Source: Bradyrhizobium sp. AUGA SZCCT0283 (lineage in GTDB: Bacteria > Pseudomonadota > Alphaproteobacteria > Rhizobiales > Xanthobacteraceae). From it: a stretch of DNA of 64,000 bases. The position numbers and the translations under genes were made by a program. This document shows positions 51,650 to 60,563 of the stretch, piece after piece (the stretch's first letter is position 1; each line of letters opens with the position of its first letter). The stretch is from the NCBI RefSeq assembly GCF_018130385.1, contig NZ_JAFCLU010000006.1:225350-289349 (forward strand). Reading direction: 5' to 3'. The notes under the pieces were generated by a model that saw nothing but the letters and a program-made list of their open reading frames with translations, searched no databases and was not told the origin of the DNA.

Positions 51650-52627
51650 CTACTTCACCGCCTGGATGCGGTCCCAGTCAGACTTGCGGTAGTCGAAACT
51701 TTCAAAACTCGTGGTCTTGATCACGGTGTCACGGAACTCGTCCTTGTTGACCTCGGTGACGGTCAGACCCTTCTGCTTGAAGAAATCGACCAGCTTGGCT
51801 TCGTTGGCCTTGATCTCGGCGGTGGCCTTCGCCGCCGCTTCCTGCGCGACGTCGGTGAAGATCTTGCGATCTTCTTCCGAGAGCTTCTTCCAGAGCGCAC
51901 CGGCGACGACCGTATTGAGGTGATCGACGATGTGGCCGGTCAGCACGATGTGCTTCTGCACCTCGTAGAATTTCTTCGCTTCGATCGTGGTGAGCGGATT
52001 TTCCTGGGCCTCCACGGTGCCGTTCTGCAAGGCGAGATAGACCTCGGCAAAGGCGATCGGCGCGGTGTTGGCGCCGCAGGCGCGCGGCATCGCGAGATAA
52101 GCCGGAACGTCAGGCACCCGCATCTTGAGGCCCTTCATGTCGGCGCAGGCCTTGATCGGCTTGTTCGACGAAGTGTGGCGCACGCCGTAATAGGTCACCG
52201 CCACGATGTGGTGGCCGCTCTTGTCCTCGTAACCCTTCGCAAGCTCCTTGAAGACGTCGCTCTTGGTGTAGGCCAGCAAATGCTCGGCGTCGCGAAAGGT
52301 GTAGGGGTAGTAGGTCACGCCGATCGGCGGGTAGCTTTTGGCGGCGAAGCTCGAGCCGGAAATGATCATGTCGACCGAGCCGAGTGCGAGCCCCTGGTTG
52401 ATGTCGGTTTCCTTGCCGAGCTGCGAGGCCGGATAGACATCGATCTGATAACGCCCATTGGTGCGCTTGTTGATTTCACCGGCGGCCCAGACGGAAGCGG
52501 TGTGGAACGGCTCCGACGTTTCGTAGACGTGGGCCCATTTGAGCTTGGTCTGCGCCATGCCCGATGTGGTCGCGGCCAACAGCGCAGCGGCAGACGCCGC
52601 GAATGCAATCGTCAATTTTTTCAACAC
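51650..52627 (-). CDS. dctP: TRAP transporter substrate-binding protein (DctP)
   Basis: A 325-residue exported DctP protein. It starts at GTG 52627 with GAGGAAA upstream; the signal peptide MLKKLTIAFAASAAALLAAT ends near GMAQ. Characteristic parts are KWAHVYETSEPFHTASVWAAGEINKRTNGRYQID, LKMRVPDVPAYLAMPRACGANTAPIAFAEVYLALQNGTVEAQENP, in which the family's conserved Arg (MRVP) binds the ligand carboxylate. The surrounding enzymes imply an aldonate or hexuronate ligand. Confidence 0.93.
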   Translation of the reverse strand: MLKKLTIAFAASAAALLAATTSGMAQTKLKWAHVYETSEPFHTASVWAAGEINKRTNGRYQIDVYPASQLGKETDINQGLALGSVDMIISGSSFAAKSYPPIGVTYYPYTFRDAEHLLAYTKSDVFKELAKGYEDKSGHHIVAVTYYGVRHTSSNKPIKACADMKGLKMRVPDVPAYLAMPRACGANTAPIAFAEVYLALQNGTVEAQENPLTTIEAKKFYEVQKHIVLTGHIVDHLNTVVAGALWKKLSEEDRKIFTDVAQEAAAKATAEIKANEAKLVDFFKQKGLTVTEVNKDEFRDTVIKTTSFESFDYRKSDWDRIQAVK

Positions 52628-52708
52628 GTGAATTTCCTCCGTTGCTACAATTTTTCTTTGTTACTCAACCGGCCCGGCATTTCGCCGGACCGTTCGAATT
52701 CTCTTCGT

Positions 52709-53446
52709 TCAGCCGCTCCTTGCGCGGACACGGGATGTGGACGGCGCTTCCGTTCCGAAGTTTTGTGCAAAGCGCGCCTGCGAACGCGCCAGGTGGTCGC
52801 GCATCGTCACGCGCGCCGCGTCCGGATCATGTGCGGCAATGGCATCGCGGATCGCGCGATGCTCGGCCAGCGCCGCATTCCAGGATTTTGGATTTTCGAA
52901 ATAATGCGCAAGCTTGGCGAAGTAGGGATTGAGCCGCTGGTCGAACAACTCGCCGACCACACGGACCAGCACGGCGTTGTCGAGACAGCTGGCTACAGCT
53001 ACATGAAACGCGCGGTCATGGATCATCGAGGCTTCGCCGGGATGCTGCACGGTGGCCATCGCTTCCAGTGAAGCGTCGATGCGCGCGATGTCCTCGGATG
53101 TCGCTACCCGCGCCGCCTGTTCGGCGATGGCGCCTTCGAGGAATTCGCGCGCGCGCAGCAGTTCGAACGGGCCTTCGATCTCGGCCGCCGCCGGCAAGAG
53201 CGGCGCGAGCGCCGCCGGTTCGCTGACATAAATTCCGGAACCGACGCGGATCCGAACCCGGCCCTCGACTTCGAGCGCGATCAGCGCTTCGCGCACGGTC
53301 GGCCGCGACACCTTCAACTGTTCGGCCAGATCGCGTTCGGTCGGAAGACGGCTGCCCACGCGATATTCGCCGCTGTCGATCAAGGCGCGGAGCTGATCGG
53401 CAACCTGGCGATAAAGGCGTCGCGCTTCCACGGCTTCGAGCGGCAC
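52709..53446 (-). CDS. GntR/FadR-family regulator of the hexuronate locus
   Basis: A 245-residue FadR-subfamily regulator. GTG 53446 is preferred because GGGAGAG lies 7 bases before it and the protein then opens PLEAVEARRLYRQVADQLRA, typical of UxuR/ExuR/LldR-like relatives; a TTG 66 bases upstream is possible. The winged helix covers SRLPTERDLAEQLKVSRPTVREALIALEVEGRVRIRVGSGIYV. The FCD domain follows with HDRAFHVAVASC and EHRAIRDAIAAHDPDAA carrying metal-binding residues. It lies between the transport operon (same strand, downstream) and the divergent UxuB-like gene. Confidence 0.92.
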   Translation of the reverse strand: MPLEAVEARRLYRQVADQLRALIDSGEYRVGSRLPTERDLAEQLKVSRPTVREALIALEVEGRVRIRVGSGIYVSEPAALAPLLPAAAEIEGPFELLRAREFLEGAIAEQAARVATSEDIARIDASLEAMATVQHPGEASMIHDRAFHVAVASCLDNAVLVRVVGELFDQRLNPYFAKLAHYFENPKSWNAALAEHRAIRDAIAAHDPDAARVTMRDHLARSQARFAQNFGTEAPSTSRVRARSG

Positions 53447-53506
53447 GCTCGGCTCTCCCTGACGATCCCCTGAGTGAATCGATTTTTCTTGCTTTGATCG
53501 GGTCAA

Positions 53507-53538
53507 GGCCAATAAATCGGGACATTGGCCTTACCAAT
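53507..53538. promoter_or_regulatory. UxuR/ExuR-like operator in the divergent promoter
   Basis: ATTGG-CCTTA-CCAAT (53524-53538) is a perfect 5+5 palindrome very like the ATTGG-n-CCAAT operators of UxuR/ExuR regulators. It overlaps a wider pair GGCCAAT / ATTGGCC (53507-53530). It lies 30 bases before the rightward start codon and is well placed for the GntR protein next door. Confidence 0.65.
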
Positions 53539-53567
53539 TGACCAAAGATTGATAGATCGAGCCTGCT

Positions 53568-55088
53568 ATGTCAAGCGAAACGGCGAAAAGCCCGCCTTCC
53601 GGCCCGAAAGACGGCGATTTTCGCCTCTCGAATGCCAACCTTCCCCGGCTTCCCGGCCAGATCCGGCGTCCGGCCTATGACCGATCGGACGTCACGCCAG
53701 GCATCGTTCATCTCGGAATTGGCGCGTTCCACCGGGCGCACCAGGCGGTGGTGATCGACGACCTCCTTGCGGGTGGCGCCACCGATTGGGGAATCGTTGG
53801 GGCCAGCTTGCGCAGTCCGGAAACGCGCGATGCCCTCGCCCCGCAGGATTGCCTCTACACGCTCACCGTTCGTTCCGGCGCGGGGACCGAGCACCGGATC
53901 ATCGGTTCGGTACTCGCATGCGAAGTCGCCAACGAGAAGCCCGCCCCTTTGATCGCGCGCCTGACCCACCCGGCCACGCGCATCGTCTCGCTGACGGTCA
54001 CCGAGAAGGGCTATTGTCATACGCCGCAAACCGGCGACCTGGACGAGCACCATCCCGACATCGTTCATGACCTGCAGAATCCGGGCACGCCGCGCTCGGC
54101 CATCGGATTTCTCGTCGCCGCGCTGGCGCGCCGGCGGATTGCGGGTGCTGCCCCCTTCACTGTTCTGTCGTGCGACAATCTCACCGCCAATGGCCATACC
54201 GTCGGGCGGATCGTGACGCAGTTCGCCGCCTTGCGATCGCGCAATCTCGCCAAATGGATCGAAGCCGAGGTGGCCTTCCCTTCGACCATGGTGGACCGCA
54301 TCGTGCCGGAGACCACCGACCTCGACCGATCAGAGATTTCCTCCGCGCTCGGCATGACCGACGCGTGGCCGGTGGTGACGGAGCCGTTCACGCAATGGAT
54401 CGTTGAAGATCGCTTTCCGGCAGGACGGCCGGACTTCGCGGCCGCAGGCGTGCAAATGGTCTCGGATGTGACGCCGTTCGAGCACATGAAACTGCGGCTG
54501 CTCAACGCCAGTCACTCGGCGCTGGCCTATCTCGGCTATCTCGCCGGCCATGAGACCATCGCTTCCACCATGACCGATCTTCGCTTTGCGGCGTTTGCCC
54601 GGCAGGTCATGCAGGACGCGGCGCCGACGCTGACGATGCCTGAAGGCACCGATATTGCGGCCTACAGTGCGTCGCTGCTGCAGCGCTTTTCCAATGCCGC
54701 GCTGCATCACCGTACGTGGCAGATCGCGATGGACGGCTCGCAGAAACTGCCGCAGCGGCTGCTCGCCACCATGCAGGACCAGTTGCGGCTGGGCCTTTCG
54801 ATTGACACGCATGCGCTCGCGGTAGCCGGCTGGATGCGCTACGTCACCGCAAAGGACGAACAGGGACGCGCCATCGACGTCCGCGATCCACTTGCGAAGG
54901 AACTGGCTGAGATCGCCGAGCGCGCCGGCCCAGTCGCGGAGCGACTTGCTCCCGCGCTGCTGGAGGTGCACTCCATTTTCGGTGCGCTTGGCAGCGATCC
55001 TCGCATGCGCAGCGCCGTCACCGAAGCGCTCTCAAAACTCTATGCACTCGGTGCACGTCAGACGGTGCAAACGTTTCAGCCAGCATGA
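53568..55088 (+). CDS. uxuB: Mannitol dehydrogenase family, D-mannonate oxidoreductase-like (UxuB)
   Basis: A 506-residue long-chain polyol dehydrogenase. GIVHLGIGAFHRAHQAVVID is the NAD-binding start of mannitol dehydrogenase family members, followed by VSLTVTEKGYCH, VLSCDNLTANGH, PSTMVDRIVPETT and MKLRLLNASHSALAYLGYLAGHETI with the catalytic Lys (MKLRLLN) and His (GHETI). In family terms it is a D-mannonate oxidoreductase or fructuronate/tagaturonate-type reductase, or a mannitol/arabinitol dehydrogenase. Proximity to uxuA favours D-fructuronate to D-mannonate. Divergent from the GntR gene and operator. Confidence 0.88.
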   Translation: MSSETAKSPPSGPKDGDFRLSNANLPRLPGQIRRPAYDRSDVTPGIVHLGIGAFHRAHQAVVIDDLLAGGATDWGIVGASLRSPETRDALAPQDCLYTLTVRSGAGTEHRIIGSVLACEVANEKPAPLIARLTHPATRIVSLTVTEKGYCHTPQTGDLDEHHPDIVHDLQNPGTPRSAIGFLVAALARRRIAGAAPFTVLSCDNLTANGHTVGRIVTQFAALRSRNLAKWIEAEVAFPSTMVDRIVPETTDLDRSEISSALGMTDAWPVVTEPFTQWIVEDRFPAGRPDFAAAGVQMVSDVTPFEHMKLRLLNASHSALAYLGYLAGHETIASTMTDLRFAAFARQVMQDAAPTLTMPEGTDIAAYSASLLQRFSNAALHHRTWQIAMDGSQKLPQRLLATMQDQLRLGLSIDTHALAVAGWMRYVTAKDEQGRAIDVRDPLAKELAEIAERAGPVAERLAPALLEVHSIFGALGSDPRMRSAVTEALSKLYALGARQTVQTFQPA

Positions 55089-55148
55089 TTGGTAAGTCAC
55101 CTGGCGGCGCCACACCGCGACCGCCGTTCATTTCGGAAATTCAGCAGG

Positions 55149-55979
55149 CTACGGAGACAACAACGTCCTGGTCAGTGGGTGATAGGGATCGGCGAGCCCG
55201 TCGATGACATCGAAATGATGCCGGCCGGGTTCTTCGATCATGCGGGTTTTCGCGCCGAGCCCGGTCCAGATGTTGGCGAGAAGCGCGTTCTGGCGGACGA
55301 ATTCCGGGCGCTCGGCGCTGCCCACCCAGCACGTCACGCGTGCATTCTGCATCGGCTCCAGCAATGCGGGGCTTTCCGCGAGCGCCTCGGCCTCGTCGAT
55401 CCGAAGGTCCGTATTCATGGCGGCCTTCATCAGCGGACGAAGGTCATGAACGCCGGAAATGGATACGGTGTGGCTGATGCGCGCACGGACATCGTCCGGG
55501 AGCGGCGACGTCGCCGAAATCATGCGTGTCACGAGATGCCCGCCGGCGGAATGGCCGGTCAGAAAAAGCGGGCCTTCGACCATCGCGGCGGCGCGCTCGA
55601 CGGCCGCGGCAATTTCGCGCGTGATCTCGGAGATGCGTACGTCCGGGCACAGCGTGTAGGAGGGCATCGCCACCGCATAGCCGCCTTCAACCGATCCGCG
55701 CGCGAGATGCGACCAAAAGCTCTTGTCGAGCGCCTTCCAGAATCCGCCGTGGACGAAGACGACCAGACCCTTTGGCCGGCCTTCCGGTCCGAAGAGATCG
55801 AAGCGGTTTCGTGTGCGCTCGCCATAGCTGATATCGAGCGTCGCGCGGCCGCTGCCTTGAAGTGCGTCGCGATAGGCCTGTGCGGGTTGCACCCACGCGG
55901 CCGGCCAGCGTTCGCCGCCCGGAATGTTCGGAGCATTCGCATAGGCGTCGTTCCAGTCGGAAATCTGACGAAAAATCAC
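55149..55979 (-). CDS. Alpha/beta hydrolase, probable N-formylkynurenine formamidase
   Basis: A 276-residue alpha/beta hydrolase. VVFVHGGFWKALDKSFWSHLARG forms the oxyanion region, FLTGHSAGGHLVTRMI the nucleophile elbow, and GRHHFDVIDGL the catalytic His. The N-terminal ISDWNDAYANAPNIPGGERWPAAW matches kynurenine formamidases of this esterase type. It lies opposite kynureninase and tryptophan dioxygenase, supporting hydrolysis of N-formylkynurenine. GTG 55979 gives a family-like start; the frame could also begin at TTG 56042, but no ribosome site supports that. The palindrome 56080-56093 sits in the divergent region. Confidence 0.83.
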   Translation of the reverse strand: MIFRQISDWNDAYANAPNIPGGERWPAAWVQPAQAYRDALQGSGRATLDISYGERTRNRFDLFGPEGRPKGLVVFVHGGFWKALDKSFWSHLARGSVEGGYAVAMPSYTLCPDVRISEITREIAAAVERAAAMVEGPLFLTGHSAGGHLVTRMISATSPLPDDVRARISHTVSISGVHDLRPLMKAAMNTDLRIDEAEALAESPALLEPMQNARVTCWVGSAERPEFVRQNALLANIWTGLGAKTRMIEEPGRHHFDVIDGLADPYHPLTRTLLSP

Positions 55980-56079
55980 GCGGTTCGGTTTCCATTCGAT
56001 TCTGTGGGGCCTGGCGGATGTCCGATCGATACCCGCAGGCAACCAGTCTATACTGAGAAGCGCATGTTCCGCCCATAAA

Positions 56080-56093
56080 TTTCAAGCTTGAAA
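56080..56093. promoter_or_regulatory. Kyn-region operator candidate, copy 1
   Basis: TTTCAAGCTTGAAA is a perfect 14-base palindrome, followed by TAATT. It lies in the divergent region of the formamidase and kynU genes. Related copies are at 60457-60470 and 62874-62887. Confidence 0.6.
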
Positions 56094-56143
56094 TAATTGA
56101 TATCAGCGCGAATAATTCCACCGGGCGCGCACCAGGGAAAGAC

Positions 56144-57337
56144 ATGACCGATTTCACGCGAACAAAATCCCGGTTCGTCATCCCGGATGGCTTGATCTAT
56201 CTGGACGGCAATTCGCTCGGTCCCCTGCCCGTTGCAGCCGCCGATCGCGTCGGCCGCATGATATCGGAGGAATGGGGCAAGCACCTCATCAAGGGCTGGA
56301 ACGTCGCCGGGTGGATGACGCAGCCGCGGCGTGTCGGCGACCGCATCGGCCGGTTGATCGGCGCTGCCGACGGGACGGTGGTCGTGGGCGATACGCTGTC
56401 CATCAAAGTCTACCAGGCGCTGGCCTCCGCGCTCGGGCTCAATCCGTCGCGGCGCGTGATCTTGTCGGACACCGGCAACTTTCCTTCCGATCTCTACATC
56501 GCCAGCGGTCTGCTTGAATCGCTCGACCGTGGCTACGAGTTGAAGGTCGTGGCCCCCGAAGACGTCGAAGCCGCCATCGACGAGACGATCGCGGTGCTGA
56601 TGCTGACCGAGGTCGACTATCGCACCGGCCGGCTGCACGACATGAGCGCACTGACGCGCAGGGCGCATGCCGCCGGCGCGTTGACGGTCTGGGATCTGGC
56701 GCATTCCGCGGGTGCTATTCCGGTCGAGTTGGAAGGTGCCGAAGCCGATTTCGCAGTCGGCTGCACCTACAAATATCTCAATGCCGGTCCTGGCGCCCCA
56801 GCCTTCATCTATGTCGCGCCGAAGCACGCCGATACGGCGCGGCCGGCGCTTTCCGGTTGGATGGGTCATCACGCGCCCTTTGCCTTTGACCTTGACTATC
56901 GGGCCGGGCCGGGCATTGAGCGAATGCGGGTCGGTACACCCCCGATCATTGCGATGGCCGCACTCGACGCCGCCCTCGACGTCTGGGACGGCGTCAGCAT
57001 GACCGACGTGCGCCATGCATCGATCGCGCTCGCAGACCTTTTCATCCGCGAAGTCGAAGGACGTTGTCCCGAGCTGACGCTGGCTTCGCCGCGGGACGGA
57101 AAGCAGCGCGGCAGCCAGGTTTCGTTTCGTCACCCGGATGGCTACGCGATCATGCAGGCGCTGATCGCGCGCGACGTGATAGGCGACTTCCGCGCGCCGG
57201 ACATGATGCGCTTCGGCTTTACGCCGCTCTACATCGGAGAAGCCGAGGTTCGCGCGGCAGTCGAAATCATCGCCGACGTCTTGACCAATCGCCGCTGGGA
57301 TAGCGCGGAATACCGCAAAAAGGCGCTCGTAACATGA
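56144..57337 (+). CDS. kynU: Kynureninase
   Basis: A 397-residue PLP enzyme that cleaves kynurenine to anthranilate and alanine. [23 protein letters not shown] is the family start. [32 protein letters not shown] and [20 protein letters not shown] (with the Schiff-base Lys in CTYKYLN) and SGWMGH follow, all in the usual order and length. AGGGAAAGAC precedes the ATG. Its stop overlaps the kynA start (ATGA). Confidence 0.95.
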   Translation: MTDFTRTKSRFVIPDGLIYLDGNSLGPLPVAAADRVGRMISEEWGKHLIKGWNVAGWMTQPRRVGDRIGRLIGAADGTVVVGDTLSIKVYQALASALGLNPSRRVILSDTGNFPSDLYIASGLLESLDRGYELKVVAPEDVEAAIDETIAVLMLTEVDYRTGRLHDMSALTRRAHAAGALTVWDLAHSAGAIPVELEGAEADFAVGCTYKYLNAGPGAPAFIYVAPKHADTARPALSGWMGHHAPFAFDLDYRAGPGIERMRVGTPPIIAMAALDAALDVWDGVSMTDVRHASIALADLFIREVEGRCPELTLASPRDGKQRGSQVSFRHPDGYAIMQALIARDVIGDFRAPDMMRFGFTPLYIGEAEVRAAVEIIADVLTNRRWDSAEYRKKALVT

Positions 57338-58173
57338 CTGGCAAGCCCGACGACTCCTCGCGTGAGGGAGCCCAGATGTCGTTCGAAGGGCGCATGTCCT
57401 ACAGCGATTATCTGCATCTGGAACGCGTTCTGGACGCGCAAGAGCCGCTCTCGGACGCGCATGACGAGCTGCTGTTCATCATCCAGCACCAGACTTCCGA
57501 ACTCTGGATGAAGCTGGCCATCCACGAAATCCGTTCCGCCATCAAGGCGATCCGCCACGACCAGTTGCAGCCCGCCTTCAAGATGCTGTCGCGCGTCTCC
57601 CGGATCTTCGAGCAGCTCAATACTGCCTGGGACGTGTTGCGGACGATGACACCCAGCGAATACACCGAGTTTCGCGATCAGCTCGGACAGTCCTCGGGTT
57701 TCCAGTCATACCAGTACCGCGCGATCGAGTTCCTCGCCGGCAATCGCAATTTGGCGCTGCTTGGCCCGCACGCCCACCGCGCCGACATCATGGCAAAGCT
57801 CGAGGAAATTCTCGCCGAGCCGGGCCTCTATGACGAGGCGCTGCTGCTCTTGGCGCGCAATGGTTTTGACATTGGCGAGGACGCATGCCGAACCGACTGG
57901 CGCATCAAGCGCACGCCAAACGACGAGGTTTTGGCGGCCTGGAAGACCGTCTATGCGTCGCCGGCGAAACACTGGATGCTCTACGAGCTGGCGGAAAAGC
58001 TGGTCGATTTCGAAGACTATTTCCGCCGCTGGCGCTTCAACCACGTCACGACGGTCGAGCGCATCATCGGCCTGAAGCGCGGCACCGGCGGCACGTCGGG
58101 CGTCTCCTACTTGCGCAAGATGCTCGAGGTCGAACTTTTCCCGGAACTCTGGAAGCTGCGAACAGAGCTCTGA
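57334..58173 (+). CDS. kynA: Tryptophan 2,3-dioxygenase
   Basis: A 279-residue heme dioxygenase that opens the tryptophan indole ring to N-formylkynurenine. Signatures: [39 protein letters not shown] with the distal His region, [20 protein letters not shown], and [30 protein letters not shown] with the heme-ligating His (FNHVTTV). The length is normal. Translationally coupled to kynU, so the pathway order is reversed relative to the genes. Confidence 0.95.
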   Translation: MTGKPDDSSREGAQMSFEGRMSYSDYLHLERVLDAQEPLSDAHDELLFIIQHQTSELWMKLAIHEIRSAIKAIRHDQLQPAFKMLSRVSRIFEQLNTAWDVLRTMTPSEYTEFRDQLGQSSGFQSYQYRAIEFLAGNRNLALLGPHAHRADIMAKLEEILAEPGLYDEALLLLARNGFDIGEDACRTDWRIKRTPNDEVLAAWKTVYASPAKHWMLYELAEKLVDFEDYFRRWRFNHVTTVERIIGLKRGTGGTSGVSYLRKMLEVELFPELWKLRTEL

Positions 58174-58195
58174 GACGACACCTGATAAGCGGGTT

Positions 58196-58660
58196 TCAGC
58201 GCGGCACTACCGCGGTCGCCTCGATCTCGACGAGCGCCGCCTTCTCGACCAGGCGCACCACCTGCACCAGTGCCATTGCCGGATAATGCGCGCCAAAAAT
58301 CTCGCGATAGACGCGGCCGAGCTCTTTCAGGCTTGCAAGATATTCCTCGATGTCGACGACATACCAGGTCAACCGCACCAGATGCGCAGGGCTGGCGCCG
58401 CCCTCGGCAAGAATCTCGGAAATGTTGGAGAGCGTCTGGCGTACCTGTGCGACGAAGTCCGGCGCCAGATGCCCTTGCGTATCCCAGCCGATCACGCCGC
58501 CAGTCACCACAAGCCGGCCATCGGCGGCCATGCCGTTGGCGTAGCCTTTCGGCATCGGCCAGCCGCTCGGCTGCAGCACTTGCGGGCCCGACGACGAGGT
58601 ATCGGTCTTGGGATGAGGCACCACGCTCAGTGTGGGGCCTTTGGGGGCGGTCACCGGCAT
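58196..58660 (-). CDS. RidA-family protein
   Basis: A 154-residue RidA/YjgF/UK114-type protein with a ~35-residue Pro/Ser-rich N-terminal lead. The core has PSGWPMPKGYANGMAADGRLVVTGGVIGWDTQG, QVRQTLSNISEILAEGGASPAHLVRLTWYVVDIEEY and the C-terminal VEIEATAVVPR with the Glu that often replaces the deaminase Arg/Glu pair. RidA enzymes hydrolyse reactive enamines/imines; here the conserved Arg usually in the ALVxxLAxPxxRVEIE segment is not clear. It lies just before the ligase gene on the same strand order (ligase upstream). Confidence 0.85.
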   Translation of the reverse strand: MPVTAPKGPTLSVVPHPKTDTSSSGPQVLQPSGWPMPKGYANGMAADGRLVVTGGVIGWDTQGHLAPDFVAQVRQTLSNISEILAEGGASPAHLVRLTWYVVDIEEYLASLKELGRVYREIFGAHYPAMALVQVVRLVEKAALVEIEATAVVPR

Positions 58661-58679
58661 TCTCCATCAGGTTCAAACG

Positions 58680-60377
58680 TCATTCCGCTGCGATGCCTGG
58701 CGACGCCGGGCCGCCCGCGGCCATCTGCCTCAGCGCAAAGCGCCTCAGCTTGCCGGTCTCGGTCTTCGGCAGTTGCGCGACATATTCGATCGCACGCGGA
58801 TATTTGTACGGCGCAATGGTCTGTTTGACGTGATCCTGCAACGCCTGCGTCAACGCGGCGTCGCCCTTGGCACCACCCGCCAGAACCACATAGGCCTTGA
58901 CGATCATGCCGCGCGCCTCGTCGGGCGCGCCGACCACGCCGCATTCGGCGACGGCAGGATGCGACAGCAAGGCAGTCTCGACCTCGGGGCCCGCAATGTT
59001 GTAGCCGGAGGAGACGATCATGTCGTCCGAGCGGGCGACAAAGGACAGCCGGCCGGTCGCGTCGCGGACGAAGGAATCGCCCGTCAGATTCCAGCCGTCG
59101 CGCACATAGTTCGATTGCCTCTTGTCGGCGAGATAGCGGCAGCCGGTCGGCCCGCGCACCGCGAGCTTGCCGACGGTACCATCAGGCAATTCGTTCATGT
59201 TGTCGTCGACGATCTTCGCCTCATAGCCGGAAACCGGTAGCCCCGTCGTCCCGGCAACCGCGTCACCGACGCGGTTAGTGATGAAGATGTGCAGCAGTTC
59301 CGTCGAGCCGATGCCGTCGAGAATGGTCTTGCCGGTCTTGCGGGTCCAGTTTTCGAACACCGGCGCCGGCAAGGTTTCGCCGGCGGAGACCGCAATCCGC
59401 AGCGACGACAGATCGGCGCCCTTGTCCATCGCGGCCATCATCGCGCGATATGCCGTCGGCGAGGTGAAGCAGATCGTCGCCTTGTAGGTCTCGATGATCT
59501 TGACCATTTCGGGAGGCGCCGCGTTTTCCAATAGCGTTGCGGTGGCGCCGAACCGCAACGGGAAGATTGCGAGCCCGCCGAGCCCGAACGTAAAGGCCAG
59601 CGGGGGCGAGCCGACGAAAACATCGTCCTCGGTGACGTTGAGGACTTCCCTGGCGTAACCGTCCGCGACGATCATGAGGTCGCGATGGAAGTGCATCGTC
59701 GCCTTGGGTTCGCCCGTCGTACCCGACGTAAATCCAAGCAGGGCGACGTCGTCGCGTCCCGTTTTCACGGCGTCGAACTTCACCGGCTTGTTCAGCGCCA
59801 CCCGATCGAGCTCGGCATCATGGTTGGACGTGCCGTCGAAATTCACCACCTGCTTGAGGAAACGGCTGGTCTTCGCGCAGGCGACCAGTTCATCGGCAAT
59901 GCGGCTGTCGGTCAGCGCCAGCGCAATCTCGGCCTTGTCAACGATCTTGCCCAGTTCGCCGGCGCGCAGCATCGGCATGGTGTTGACGACGACGGCGCCG
60001 GCCTTGGTGGCCGCAAGCCAGGCCGCGACCAGCGCCGGGTTGTTGCCGGAACGGATCAGGACGCGGTGGCCGGGCTTGACGCCGTAATTCTCCACCAGCG
60101 CATGCGCGAGGCGGTTGGACCAATCGGCCAGTTCCTTGTAGGTCCGCTGGCGGCCGTTACCGATCAGCGCGATCCGGTCGCCCCAGCCTTTTTCGACGAT
60201 ACGATCGGTCAGTTCGACCGCGGCATTCAGATATTCCGGATATTGAAACTCGGGCCGGTCGAGCAGCAGGTCCGGCCATTGTTCAGACGGCGGCAGGTTT
60301 CGCCGCGCGAAATCGTCGACATGGCCCGACGGGCCAAGAGACCCACCAAGAGGTTGGCTGGGAGTTCTACCTGACAT
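58680..60377 (-). CDS. 2-Aminobenzoate-CoA ligase-like AMP-forming ligase
   Basis: A 565-residue ANL-superfamily acyl-CoA ligase. VALLGFTSGTTGEPKATMHFHRDLM is the P-loop, ILDGIGSTELLHIFITNRVG the A5 motif, GWNLTGDSFVRDATGRLSFVARSDDMIVSSGYNIAG the adenylate and hinge motifs, and LPKTETGKLRRFALRQ carries the catalytic Lys. The 2-aminobenzoate/benzoate ligase branch is suggested by the long N-terminal stretch ARRNLPPSEQWPDLLLDRPEFQYPEYLNAAVEL. Kynureninase makes anthranilate, so activation to 2-aminobenzoyl-CoA is the best reading. I chose ATG 60377 because GGGGAG is 6 bases before it; ATG 60383 is too close. Confidence 0.88.
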   Translation of the reverse strand: MSGRTPSQPLGGSLGPSGHVDDFARRNLPPSEQWPDLLLDRPEFQYPEYLNAAVELTDRIVEKGWGDRIALIGNGRQRTYKELADWSNRLAHALVENYGVKPGHRVLIRSGNNPALVAAWLAATKAGAVVVNTMPMLRAGELGKIVDKAEIALALTDSRIADELVACAKTSRFLKQVVNFDGTSNHDAELDRVALNKPVKFDAVKTGRDDVALLGFTSGTTGEPKATMHFHRDLMIVADGYAREVLNVTEDDVFVGSPPLAFTFGLGGLAIFPLRFGATATLLENAAPPEMVKIIETYKATICFTSPTAYRAMMAAMDKGADLSSLRIAVSAGETLPAPVFENWTRKTGKTILDGIGSTELLHIFITNRVGDAVAGTTGLPVSGYEAKIVDDNMNELPDGTVGKLAVRGPTGCRYLADKRQSNYVRDGWNLTGDSFVRDATGRLSFVARSDDMIVSSGYNIAGPEVETALLSHPAVAECGVVGAPDEARGMIVKAYVVLAGGAKGDAALTQALQDHVKQTIAPYKYPRAIEYVAQLPKTETGKLRRFALRQMAAGGPASPGIAAE

Positions 60378-60456
60378 TTTCATCTCCCCTCGCTTCCATC
60401 AATGAAAGGCTCGAGATCAATATCGAGGACGCCCGGCAACGCCGTCTCGCAAATCA

Positions 60457-60470
60457 TTTTAGGCTTAAAA
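60457..60470. promoter_or_regulatory. Kyn-region operator candidate, copy 2
   Basis: TTTTAGGCTTAAAA followed by CAATT, close to TTTCAAGCTTGAAA at 56080. It is about 80 bases upstream of the ligase start. Confidence 0.5.
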
Positions 60471-60563
60471 CAATTTTTCGCAAGTGCGGAATCAAGGGTG
60501 GAATCACGCCTCTCCCCGCCGCCGGGACCTGGCGGCGGCAGCGTCATGGGAACCCGGCCTCCG

